From contig NZ_FOQH01000008.1 in assembly GCF_900113695.1 (NCBI RefSeq), positions 310,001 through 374,000 on the forward strand: a DNA stretch of 64,000 bases, read 5' to 3'. The DNA is from Albimonas pacifica (GTDB lineage Bacteria > Pseudomonadota > Alphaproteobacteria > Rhodobacterales > Rhodobacteraceae). A model generated the notes under the pieces. The model had not been told where the DNA came from, made no database searches, and worked only from the letters and a program-made list of their open reading frames with translations. The position numbers and the translations under genes were made by a program. Positions 26,201-33,600 of the stretch are shown piece by piece. Numbering within the stretch: the stretch's first letter is position 1; every line of letters starts with the position of its first letter.

Positions 26201-29200
26201 GGGCGACGCGGCGCTGAGCCGGGTGTCGGCGACGACGCTGGACGTGGCGGCCGGGGGCGATGCGGCGCTGTCGGAAATCTCGGTGGACGGCGCGCTGGGG
26301 CTCGTCTCGGGCGGGTCGGCGACGCTGGACGCGGCGACGGCGACGACGATCGACCTCGCCGTCGGCGGCGACGCGACGCTGGCGGCGGCGGCGGCGAGGG
26401 GGCTCGCGGCGGAGGTCGGCGGCGACGCCTTGCTGACCGGCGTCGCGGTCGAGACGACGCTGGCGCTGGCCGCGGGCGGGAGCCTGTCGCTGTCCGACGT
26501 GCAGGCGAGCGTGCTGGACCTCTCCGCCGGGCTCGACGCGTCGCTGGCCGACGTGGCGGCGTCGACGGGCCTGAGCCTGGCGGCCGGCCGGAACGCCGCG
26601 CTCGTCTCGATCTCGGCGGGCGCGATGGCGCTGGACGTGGGCGGCGCGCTGGCGCTGAGCGGGGCGACGGCGGGGTCGCTCGTGGCCGTGGCCGGCAGGG
26701 ACGCGACGCTGGACGCCGTGACGGTGGACGCGGCGCTGAGCCTTGCGGCCGGCGGCGACGCGGCGCTGGACACGGTGGCGGCGGGCGCGATCGACGTCCA
26801 CGCCGGCGGCTCGATCCTGATGGAGGACCTGCGCGCGGACAGCCTCGGCGCCTATGCCGGGCTGGGGTTGACCTGGACGGGCGTCGAGGTCGAGGGCGCG
26901 GCGGTGGGCGAGGCGCGGGGCGGTCCCGCGACGCTGCTCGACGTGGGCGCGCAGAGCGCGACGCTCAGCGTGCGCGGCGACGCGACGGTGGACCTCTCGG
27001 CCTTCGGCGCGCTGACGCTGACCGCGCTCGGCGACGCGGTCCTGCGCGACGTGACCGCCGAGACGATGACGGTCGCGGCCGGCGTCGATTTCGGCGGGGG
27101 CGGCGTGGTCTCGACCCTCTCCACCCCCGGGGAAGGCCCGGCGATGGGCGAGGGCACGGCGATCCTCGCGCGGGTCGCGGCGACCGAGGCCGAGGTCTCG
27201 GCGACCGCCGACGTGCGGGTGCGCGACTCCCGCTTCGGGGAGCTCGACGCCGAGGCCGGGCGCGACGGGGAGCTCGTGCGGGTCGAGGCCGACGAGCTGA
27301 GCATGACGGCCGCGCGCGATCTCGCCTGGACCGACGTCGCGGCCGAGCTGGCGACGGGGCGGGCGCGCGAGGGTTCGGCCGCGCTGTCGCGGGCGACGGT
27401 CGGGCAGGCGACGGTGTCGGCAGGGCTCGACATCGGCGTGGCGGATTCCGGGATCGGGGGGCTGGCCGCCGCGGCCGGGCGCGACCTGACGCTCGCGCGG
27501 CTCTCCGCCGGCGACGCCTCGGCTTCCGCCGGGCGGGACCTGTCGGCCGACGACGTGAAGGCGCAGCGGGCGGCCTTCGAGGCCGGGCGAGACCTCGATG
27601 CGCGCCGGCTCGCCGCCCGGACGATGGACCTGGAGGCCGCGGGCGCGCTGGCCGCGATCAGCCTCTCGGGCGAGACGATGACGCTGGCGGCGGGGGGCGC
27701 GATGCAGGCCTCGCGCATCGAGGCGGGCGCGCTTGCGGCGAGCGCGGGCGGGGCGATGACCCTGGCCGATCTGAAGGCGGGGGAGGCGACGCTCGCCGCC
27801 GGCGGGCGGCTGGAGCTGGCGCGGGCGCAGGGCGGTCCGCTGACCGCGGCCGCCGGCGCGACGACGCTCTCCGACCTGTCGCTGGCGCGGCTGGAGGTGG
27901 TCGCGACGGGCGATCTCTCGGCAGAGCGGGTGGCGACGGCGGGCCGGACGCGGCTGCAGGGGCAGGGGGTCGCGCTGAGCGACCTCTCCGCCGGCGGCGC
28001 GCTGGAGGCGACCGCCGCGGGCGCGCTGCAGGCGACGCGGACCCGCTCCGAGGGGGCGACGACGCTGGCCGCGGGGGGGGTGGCGCGGCTCGACCGGGTG
28101 TCGGCGGGTCGGGGCATGAGCCTTTCGGCCGACGGCGCCGGGGGCGGGGACGGCCCGGCCCTGACGCTGCGCGGCGTCGACGCCGCGCGGCTCTCGGCCG
28201 AGGCCGGGGGCGCGATCGACCTCGACGGCGTGGCGACGGGCGGCGACGCGACGCTGACCGCCCGCGCCGGCGACATCCGGCTGGGGGCGCTGGAGGTGGG
28301 CGGCGTCCTGTCGGCGCGCGCCGAGGCGGGCGCGATCCGCACCCAGCGCGGCGTCGCCGGCGCCGACCTGTGGACCGTCGCCGGCCCCGAGGGCGCGCAG
28401 GGCCCCTCGGCCCCGCGCGGCCTGCCGGGGGAGGGCGACGGCGAGCTGATCGAGCGCATCGTGGAGGCGGAGGTCCCCGCCGGCCCGACGACGGTCGCCG
28501 GCCGCGGCTTCGACGACCTGGTGCGGGTCGAGGGCGGCGCGGTCTTCGACGCCGCCGGCTCGGTGCTGCTGGCGGCCGAGGACGGCGGCGAGGGCCGCGA
28601 CAACGACTTCCGCGGCGGCGTCGGCGTCTCGCGCGCGCGGCATGTGGCGATCTCGGACGCGAACGATCTGAGGATCGGCGCGGCGGGGATCGACGGGCTC
28701 TACAACCGCGTCTCGGGCGAGCGGCTGCAGAGCGTGCACCTGCGCGCCGGCGGCGACGTGACCGACGCGGCCGGCGCCCGGATCCGCACCGCGGGCGACG
28801 TCTGGACCGTGGCGGGCGGCGACGTGCGGCTCGACTCCGGCCTGCACGCCATCGGCGGCGCCTTCGCGGCCCGCGCCCATACGGTCGAGATCGCGACCGC
28901 GGGCGACCTGCGGCTGGGGCCGATCCAGGCCTCCGGCCGGCTGATGGCGCTGGCCGGCGCCTCGGGCGAGGGATACGCCTCGATCACCCAGGTCGGCGCG
29001 GCCCGGGTCACGCGCCTGGGCATGGTCGACGGGCTGGCGGCGGACGGGACGATCGACCTCGCGGGCCCGATCCGCGTGGACGGCGACGCCGACTTCGCCA
29101 CCGGCGCCGATCCCGCGAAGACCGCCGCCGACCGGGGCGCGGACCTGATCCTCGACGATCCGACCAATGTCTTCGGCGGCGACGTCTCGATCCGCCGGAT

Positions 29201-30365
29201 CTTCGGCGCCGTGACCCTGATCGAGGAAAGCGCCCCCGGCGCGCTGCATGTCGACGAGCATGACGCGGGCTGGCTGCGCTTCGCGGGCTTCGAGGCGGGG
29301 GGCGACGTGCTGATCCGCACCTCCGACAACGTGGCCTTCCTGGGCCGGCTGACGGGGCTGACCGACGACATGGACCCCGCCGGCCCGCTGGCCGCGCCCG
29401 CCGCCGCCGGTCCCGCGGACTGGCGCGCCCAGGGCGGCGAGCTCGCGCAGGAGGACCTGCGCCTGTTCCTGCCCGACGGCACGGTGTTCGCCATCGACGC
29501 CACCGCCGGCGGCGCCGACCCCAGCGGCGGCACGGTGCGCTTCGACCGGCCGGTCGACGGAGCCAACGCCCTGTCCAGCGCGCGCGACGAGGACGCGGCG
29601 GCCGGGCGCGCCGGGGCCGGCGCGCTGGCGATCGACGCCGGCAGCGGCGGCGACGTGCGCTTCCGCGACTACGTCGGCGCCTCGAACCCGCTGGGCGCGG
29701 TGGTGATCGCGGACGCGCGCGACGTCTCGCTGGGCCACACCTTCGCCGGGCGCGACGCGCGCCCCTCCGACGATCCCGACCGCTTCCTGCTGCAGGGCGA
29801 GGGGCAGTCGGCGGACATCTTCACCTCCGGCCCGATCGTCATCGACGCCCGCGGCTCGGTGGAGATCTACATGCCCGCGGGCCTGCTGGAGCAGTACGAG
29901 GACGACGACGACTATTTCGGCGTCAACACGCCGGTGCTGATCTACGGCGACCGGACCGAGCCCGCGAAGCTGAGCCTCTTCGGCTACATCGGCGACAGCG
30001 GGCAGCAGGCGGCCGGCCTCTATCCCATCGGGCCCAAGGGCGTGAACTTCCTGCTCAACGGCTGCGTGATCGGCGACGTGCAGGACTGCACCGGGGTCAG
30101 CCCGCCGCGGGTGCTCAACATCGTGGCCATCGACCAGCCCGAGATCCTCAACGTCGAGGAGGAGGACCTGCTCGAGCTCTTCGTCTCCTACGGCAACGAG
30201 GAGCTGTGGGGCGTGCCGGACGGCTATTTCGAGGACTCCGACCTCGCCCGCGCCCGCGCGGAGACCAACCGCCAGGCCTCGGGCGACGAGGACGACGACG
30301 GGGACGGGAACGACGCGCAGGCGCGGACCGCCGACGGCGGCGGCGCGACGGGGGTGGAACGATGA
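20205..30365 (+). CDS. TpsA filamentous-haemagglutinin-like exoprotein, 3,386 aa
   Basis: The ATG at 20205 begins a signal peptide (residues 1-39, ending GLAAPATA) and then the TPS secretion domain (about 40-170). That domain has FDIGADEAVKFLQPG, VALNRVLDG, the hallmark NPSGVMF near residue 122, and VDVGGLVATTADI. Residues about 550-1100 contain four modules of about 140 residues with the recurring motif NxFGG (DNA near 22140, 22569, 22995, 23403). A long beta-helical part (about 1500-2700) has a period of about 18-20 residues built on AGGDAxL. The only Cys residues seen are C3287 and C3295 near the C-terminus. The tail is Asp/Glu-rich. It should be surface-exposed or released. Ligand or target unknown. 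Confidence 0.95.
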   Translation: MALAFRVPFARVSSPRARSALMAGAAAAAMAAGLAAPATAGPSGGTVKGGEATITTRGDLTVVRQGSRRVIIDWTSFDIGADEAVKFLQPGRQAVALNRVLDGLPTHIRGKLTANGNVWLVNPSGVMFHAGSVVDVGGLVATTADIDDRDFMNGGGRFDTPGKPGARIVNEGTITFAEAGMVGLVAPEVANRGVIAGQMGKIVVAGQESFSVDVSGDGLFEIDLADAARTRGARAENSGVLIAEGGTVIITAAAARDAVEAAVSVGGVIEAQSARVDGGTIVLDGGAGDVVVTGRLDASGGAGTRGGKVDVTGGTVRIAKGASIDVSGGLGGGAARIGGAARGAGPAQGGLRAAEVTVLEAGASIDADATVEGDGGEVVLWSTAATWMGGRITARGAGAGDGGFAEVSSLGGLGFSGRVDLSSPGGTPGLLLLDPRDVRIVATDDDAFVFSGEILVDQLPGEDLVVLASAISNAASDVVIEASRDISVEAAISSRRPGVSLSLLAGRDLLLGASIVMRGDLTLAADADFTAQPSDGVGAIRALGTLRLESSFAALGLSAAEGIDGSAMAATDVLSLVTSEALTLPDAALAGELETRSLGPAVAGAIAAHGLRMEALSLTLGGPVAVAGESALTTSGGTIAALNAGNAFGGAVALDTTGGGIAAPGDAALRSGGDLTLGAGTVDALALEVGGALSQTGALSVAGDATLAAGSIDLSFSDNAFEGVVAVESKGLASLADADAIRLGQVRAGELVVAVQDGVSQAAGTRVSVAGATTATTQGGAVTLGASGNVFGGDVAVDTTLLGASAADVTVVASGALSLGGIVADGLTLRAGDTISQTGAILAGGASVLQAFAIDLTFAGNRFDGPVTALAAGSVALADADALRLGAVQAGALSLSAGGTIDQQAGAMLNVAGESVIRSAGGDVVLGEATNSFGGAVRVEAAGDALLAAAGDLRLSGAAVDRLTLDVTGRATQSGALTLLSGLDVEASLVTFSNAANDLGDLVDVRTPGAASLADAGAMRLGAVEAGSLTLAAGGAIDQAAGAALEVAGASSVRTSGGAVTLDAAGNVFGGGLGVATDLGGAPAAHVSVATGGALLLAGVSADLLTVEAGGALTQSGALQLGAGADLTAASFTLLNASNAFGSVLRLDGGAASLRASGGVTFGASSLASLALTAGGDVGQVGALQIAGTARFETPGDVILEAANAFDGAVSISGAAVSVTDADSLALVSVEAGETLTARALGGDLSMEQVRVGGGAGALWGGADGGSIWLVSALAGDTVLAGAEGPAAQDIHVDTAALGSLQAVAAGGGGFDGVRLSNLVLAGDLGVALAPNVSLDGVTLGTDAVFDPGAVSGTLSLHRVRTAGDLVASVEGDVRLGLVETRAGREGAGTLDIASGGTIAKLADAAIDFGAAAGGSGALSILAPDGKEVVVEAAALAPYADLVATAGDLRLDAAGDVLLPRAEQGIGTLAEGPGPLRVRVGGAAELVAGGDVALAHAGDLTLAGLSAGGDAAIRTVEGGSLDQTGAASVGGMLALDVAGDAALDRGDNAFSVVSGRVGGALAAGDADGFALADLRAGSVSTVGQGGAVALRDVATTGAISVEAASVSAQRLEAGGDLALAATAGAATGEDLQAGGALSLAASGEARLARFVSGSLDVVAGGAATVGDGGAGAARVSAGGDATLANLRLGEASVEAGGAVSALAIRAESLDVVAGGDAVLGAASVTGALSVSALGMATTALEAPAKLAAVTVAGVRDAAVGVDTDARLGDAAVGRQRIALAAGADAGLAEVAADAVLAVGGAARFEGGEGVAILGEAGGRGNRLEGPVTVRTEGDARIETAGALVFGGAEVSGDLSALSNADGAGEGGAGIGQQGAVRVGGLARFTVGEGGGDVTLDRADNAFATVALTAGDARLRDADGFAVQGATLSGRLTVGGGETAQAGAVSLASATAAGGAEVRAVGDVTGAGLSLGAGSVFASQAGGVALSDAAVSGLASVDAAGDAALSRVSATTLDVAAGGDAALSEISVDGALGLVSGGSATLDAATATTIDLAVGGDATLAAAAARGLAAEVGGDALLTGVAVETTLALAAGGSLSLSDVQASVLDLSAGLDASLADVAASTGLSLAAGRNAALVSISAGAMALDVGGALALSGATAGSLVAVAGRDATLDAVTVDAALSLAAGGDAALDTVAAGAIDVHAGGSILMEDLRADSLGAYAGLGLTWTGVEVEGAAVGEARGGPATLLDVGAQSATLSVRGDATVDLSAFGALTLTALGDAVLRDVTAETMTVAAGVDFGGGGVVSTLSTPGEGPAMGEGTAILARVAATEAEVSATADVRVRDSRFGELDAEAGRDGELVRVEADELSMTAARDLAWTDVAAELATGRAREGSAALSRATVGQATVSAGLDIGVADSGIGGLAAAAGRDLTLARLSAGDASASAGRDLSADDVKAQRAAFEAGRDLDARRLAARTMDLEAAGALAAISLSGETMTLAAGGAMQASRIEAGALAASAGGAMTLADLKAGEATLAAGGRLELARAQGGPLTAAAGATTLSDLSLARLEVVATGDLSAERVATAGRTRLQGQGVALSDLSAGGALEATAAGALQATRTRSEGATTLAAGGVARLDRVSAGRGMSLSADGAGGGDGPALTLRGVDAARLSAEAGGAIDLDGVATGGDATLTARAGDIRLGALEVGGVLSARAEAGAIRTQRGVAGADLWTVAGPEGAQGPSAPRGLPGEGDGELIERIVEAEVPAGPTTVAGRGFDDLVRVEGGAVFDAAGSVLLAAEDGGEGRDNDFRGGVGVSRARHVAISDANDLRIGAAGIDGLYNRVSGERLQSVHLRAGGDVTDAAGARIRTAGDVWTVAGGDVRLDSGLHAIGGAFAARAHTVEIATAGDLRLGPIQASGRLMALAGASGEGYASITQVGAARVTRLGMVDGLAADGTIDLAGPIRVDGDADFATGADPAKTAADRGADLILDDPTNVFGGDVSIRRIFGAVTLIEESAPGALHVDEHDAGWLRFAGFEAGGDVLIRTSDNVAFLGRLTGLTDDMDPAGPLAAPAAAGPADWRAQGGELAQEDLRLFLPDGTVFAIDATAGGADPSGGTVRFDRPVDGANALSSARDEDAAAGRAGAGALAIDAGSGGDVRFRDYVGASNPLGAVVIADARDVSLGHTFAGRDARPSDDPDRFLLQGEGQSADIFTSGPIVIDARGSVEIYMPAGLLEQYEDDDDYFGVNTPVLIYGDRTEPAKLSLFGYIGDSGQQAAGLYPIGPKGVNFLLNGCVIGDVQDCTGVSPPRVLNIVAIDQPEILNVEEEDLLELFVSYGNEELWGVPDGYFEDSDLARARAETNRQASGDEDDDGDGNDAQARTADGGGATGVER

Positions 30366-32974
30366 ACAAGCGTCTGCTGCGGCCCTGGATGATCGCCGGC
30401 CTCGCCGCCGCCGCGGCGGCCTGCGCGGGCTCGGTCCCGCCGGGATCCTTCTCGCTCGCCTCGCGCGACGAGGAGCCGGAGCTGTGCGGCAAGGTCGACC
30501 AGATCCTGCTGCGCGGCCAGCGCAACAGCTTCGGCCTGAACTTCCGCGCGGCGGAGGACGCCTTCTCCGAGCTGCTCTCGGTCTACGAGATCGAGGACGT
30601 CACGGGAGAGTGCCCCGCCGCCCCCAGCCGCGCCTTCGTCCTGATGAACCAGGCGCTTGCACACTCCTCGCAGGAGCGGTTCGTGACCGCCGACGGCCTT
30701 TTCGACCGGGCCGAGGGGCTGCTGAACGGCGTGGAGGCCGGGCGCGAGGACGCCGAGCGCGACCGCGCCCTGCTGGTCGCCTACCGCGCGCAGGACCAGC
30801 TCAACCGCTCGATCCTCGAGGGGGCGCGCGCCTTCGTCGACCAGGCCTCGGCGGGGCTGACCGACACGGTGCAGTTCGGGCTGAACGCGCCCGCCGCGCG
30901 CTCCTCCGGCGGCGGCCAGATCACCGGGGGGGTGCTGATCGAGGCTTCGGGCGAGGAGCAGCTCGCCCTGATCGAGGAGGCCTCCAACAACCACACCCTC
31001 TCCCACATCCGCCTGCTGGAAGGCGACGACGCGGGCGCCGAGCAGGCGATCAACCGCGCGCTCGACGTGATCGCCCTGGCGCCTCGCGCCGCGGCCGCCT
31101 ACCGGCCGCGGTTCCTCTCCCAGCGTGCGCTGGTGGAGCTGGAGCGGGGCGACTACGAAGGCGCCCGCCGCGACGCCCGCGAGGCCGCGGAGAGCTTCGG
31201 CGCGCTGATGCCCGACACGCCGCTGGAGGCGCGGGCGCGGCTTCGCGAGGGCAGGGCGCTCGTCGCGCTGGGCCGCAAGGACGAGGCGATGGAGGTCTTC
31301 GAACGCGGCTTCCTCGTCTACGAGGAGAACCCGGTGGTGGTGGACTACGGCTCGCTGTGGCCGTTCTTCCAGCTGGGCCTCAACATCGTCGAGGAACAGC
31401 CTGAGCGCAAAACGGAAATGGGCGCGCGCATCTTCCGTGCGGCGCAGATCGTGCGCCAGTCGATCACCGCCCAGACCGTCTCGGGCGCCGCCGCGCTGCT
31501 GGGCGAGGGCGACGACGAGAAGGCCCGCGCCGTGCGCGCCTGGCGCGACGCGAACGAGCGCTATGCGACCCTCAAGGCCCTGCAGGTGCTGCAGCTTCGC
31601 GACCCTCTGAGCCAGGAGGACCAGGCCCGTGCGCTGGCCGAGGCCGTGGCCCTCGCCCAGGCCGAGGTCGAGCGTCTGCGCGCCGCGCGCGACCGCATCG
31701 CGCCGGAGTACCAGTCCGCGATCTCGAGCCCCGTGTCGCTCGACCAGCTCCAGGCGGTGCTCCAGGAGGGCGAGGCGCTGGTTCAGGTGCTGGTGGGCTG
31801 GCCGCGCAGCTTCCTGCTGATCATCTCGCGCGACGAGATCACCTATGGCGCGCTGCCGGTGACCGACAGCCAGATCAACGTGTTGGTCGGCGTTCTTCGC
31901 AGGGGGGTCGAGACCGACCGCGAGGGCAGGGTGCCCACCTACCGCGCCGACGTCGCCTTCCAGGTCTTCAACCTGCTGTTCCCGGGCTACCGCGACGCGC
32001 TGATGAAGCACGAGCGGCTGATCTTCTCGACCTCCGGCGCGCTGCAGAGCCTGCCGCTGGAGCTGCTGGTCAGCGCCTCCCCCGGGACCGGCTGGCAGAC
32101 GGGCGACTACACCGAGGTGCCGTTCCTCGGCGCCCAGCGCGCGGTCAGCTACGTGCCCAGCCCGCGCAACCTGGTCGACATCCGCGCCCGCGCCGGACGC
32201 TCGGATGCAAGCGGCGCGGTCGCTTCATTCGCCGACTTCAGAGCGGGCGTGAACCCTCAGAAAGTGCTCGAGGTTTCGAGCCTGCCGCAGACCTGCCTGC
32301 GGCTCGCCCAGGCCGTCGACCGGGTGGGCGAACTGCCGGGCACCGCCCAGGAGGCGCAGGTGATCCGCGAGATCTTCGGCGACGACGCGCTGCTCGCCAC
32401 CGGCGCGGCCTTCAACGAGGACGCGGTGAAGCAGGAGGCGGGCGACGGCACGCTCGCGGACTACCGGGTGCTGCATTTCGCGACCCACGGCATCCTGTGG
32501 CCGACGCCGGACTGCTTCACCGATCCCGCGCTGACGGTGACCGCCACGACCTCCGAGGACAGCGACGGACTGCTGACCGCCTCGGAGATCCGGCTGATGA
32601 CCTTCGACGCGCAACTCGTGGTCCTGTCGGCCTGCAACACCGCGTCCGGCTACCTGACCACCGCCTCGAACTCGATCTACGGCGCGCGCCAGCAGGTGGG
32701 TCTCTCGGGGGCGGGGGGCGAGAGCCTGTCGGGTCTCGCGCGGGCCTTCTTCGCCGCGGGCGCGCGCGCGGTGCTCGCCACGCACTGGCCGGTGGCCGAC
32801 CGCGAGACGACGCAGCTGATGGCACGGTTCTTCCGGCTGCTCAAGGACGAGGAGCTGGATTTCGCCGACGCGCTCCAGCAGGCGCAGGGGGAGCTGCGAC
32901 GCAGCCGCGCCACCTCGCATCCGGTGTTCTGGGGGCCGTTCGTGCTGATCGGCGACGCCGCCGCGACGCTCTGA
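30362..32974 (+). CDS. CHAT-domain protein with TPR-like repeats, probable lipoprotein
   Basis: The ATG overlaps the tpsA stop (ATGA) and gives 870 residues. The N-terminus has a signal segment ending in AAAAAC, a weak lipobox, so the mature protein may be anchored by lipid on the periplasmic side. Residues about 50-330 look like TPR-type helical repeats. A coiled-coil-like stretch at about 420-460 leads to the caspase-like CHAT domain (about 470-870). The catalytic His is about H709 (VLHFATHGILW) and the Cys about C758 (VVLSACNTASG). AGARAVLATHWPVADRET and the terminal FWGPFVLIGD are also typical. The likely role is processing or surveillance of TpsA; this is inference from the overlap. Confidence 0.93.
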   Translation: MNKRLLRPWMIAGLAAAAAACAGSVPPGSFSLASRDEEPELCGKVDQILLRGQRNSFGLNFRAAEDAFSELLSVYEIEDVTGECPAAPSRAFVLMNQALAHSSQERFVTADGLFDRAEGLLNGVEAGREDAERDRALLVAYRAQDQLNRSILEGARAFVDQASAGLTDTVQFGLNAPAARSSGGGQITGGVLIEASGEEQLALIEEASNNHTLSHIRLLEGDDAGAEQAINRALDVIALAPRAAAAYRPRFLSQRALVELERGDYEGARRDAREAAESFGALMPDTPLEARARLREGRALVALGRKDEAMEVFERGFLVYEENPVVVDYGSLWPFFQLGLNIVEEQPERKTEMGARIFRAAQIVRQSITAQTVSGAAALLGEGDDEKARAVRAWRDANERYATLKALQVLQLRDPLSQEDQARALAEAVALAQAEVERLRAARDRIAPEYQSAISSPVSLDQLQAVLQEGEALVQVLVGWPRSFLLIISRDEITYGALPVTDSQINVLVGVLRRGVETDREGRVPTYRADVAFQVFNLLFPGYRDALMKHERLIFSTSGALQSLPLELLVSASPGTGWQTGDYTEVPFLGAQRAVSYVPSPRNLVDIRARAGRSDASGAVASFADFRAGVNPQKVLEVSSLPQTCLRLAQAVDRVGELPGTAQEAQVIREIFGDDALLATGAAFNEDAVKQEAGDGTLADYRVLHFATHGILWPTPDCFTDPALTVTATTSEDSDGLLTASEIRLMTFDAQLVVLSACNTASGYLTTASNSIYGARQQVGLSGAGGESLSGLARAFFAAGARAVLATHWPVADRETTQLMARFFRLLKDEELDFADALQQAQGELRRSRATSHPVFWGPFVLIGDAAATL

Positions 32975-33112
32975 TCCGGACGGGGGAAGGGCCGTGAGCG
33001 AAGGCTGCACGGCCATTCCAGCCGCACATCCGACTTTCGTGTAATCAATATTATGTCAATTATACTGACACCGCCGGACAGGGCAAGGCCTGAACGTCGC
33101 CCGGAAACCCTC
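32975..33112. other. Intergenic AT-rich island after the CHAT gene
   Basis: Positions about 33034-33070 are strikingly AT-rich for this genome. They include TGTCA-N7-TGACA (33054-33070) and, on the minus strand, TATAAT (33059-33064) with TTGCCC 16 bases upstream. This could be a promoter reading leftward into the CHAT gene 3' end (antisense), an operator, or residue of inserted DNA. No terminator for the tps operon was seen. Confidence 0.4.
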
Positions 33113-33560
33113 TCATGTGAAAAAGAAATCGCGGTGGTCGAGCGCTGAGGCGTCGTCCGCGTCCACCAGGCACGCGACCGTCGCGCCCATCGTCTGCGGG
33201 GACCGGCCACCGGCCCTCGGCATGGGCGTCGTCGGGAAGCCGCGTGCCGACGGTGTTGCGCAGGAAAAGGATCCCTCCGGTCGTCGCCGTCGATCGAAGG
33301 CGCTCTGGCTTCCGCCGGCGACCGGCCGCTCCAGCCACAGCGCCGCGAAGCCGGTGGGCGAGGCGACGATGGATCCGGGAATGTGCGAAACGGTGGGGTC
33401 GGCGTCGAAACGGAAGCCCGGCCCAGGCGGCGCGCCCTCGGCGCCGGAGAGGCGCGCCGCCGCGCCGACGTCGGGATCGTCGGCCGCGGCGAAGAAGGCC
33501 AGGTGACGGCCAGAACAGCTTCAGGCACGTGACGCTGAAGACCCCCGCGAGGTGCGGCGC
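33113..33560 (-). pseudogene. Frameshifted remnant of an exported-protein-like gene
   Basis: Coding-like sequence runs on the minus strand but switches frame several times. About 33560-33511 reads VFSVTCLKLFWP. About 33505-33295 reads HLAFFAAADDPDVGAAARLS and continues to GSIVASPTGFAALWLERP. Near 33280-33200 another frame reads GGILFLRNTVGTRLPDDAHA. The end, VACLVDADDASALDHRDFFF, stops at 33113. Each piece has natural codon use, but no single frame joins them and no start with a ribosome binding site was found. The pieces resemble exported, DUF4114-like proteins of Rhodobacteraceae, a weak comparison. Sequencing errors could mimic decay. Confidence 0.45.
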
Positions 33561-33600
33561 GAGCGGAGCGGGGCGCAGGCGCCCTGCCCCGCGGCCGGCG

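Noticed and set aside
23981-29263. 1,760-codon plus-strand frame overlapping tpsA in another phase
   Set aside because: It is an Arg/Gly-rich frame-shifted reading of the tpsA repeats with no start signal, a composition by-product.
22482-29738. 2,418-codon open frame on the minus strand opposite tpsA
   Set aside because: It is antisense to a protein with signal peptide, TPS domain and NPSGVMF motif. Its translation is Arg/His/Gly-rich without domains. Long antisense frames are expected at this G+C content.
15596-32974. Calling the TPS-CHAT block an anti-phage defence island
   Set aside because: CHAT alone is not enough: there is no recognised sensor, nuclease, reverse transcriptase or gasdermin gene, and the export signals point to the envelope.
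33117-33506. 129-codon plus-strand frame starting MKKKSRW
   Set aside because: Its composition is Ser/Pro/Ala/Arg-rich without a domain, and the opposite strand carries more natural peptide segments. It was treated as a shadow of the remnant gene.
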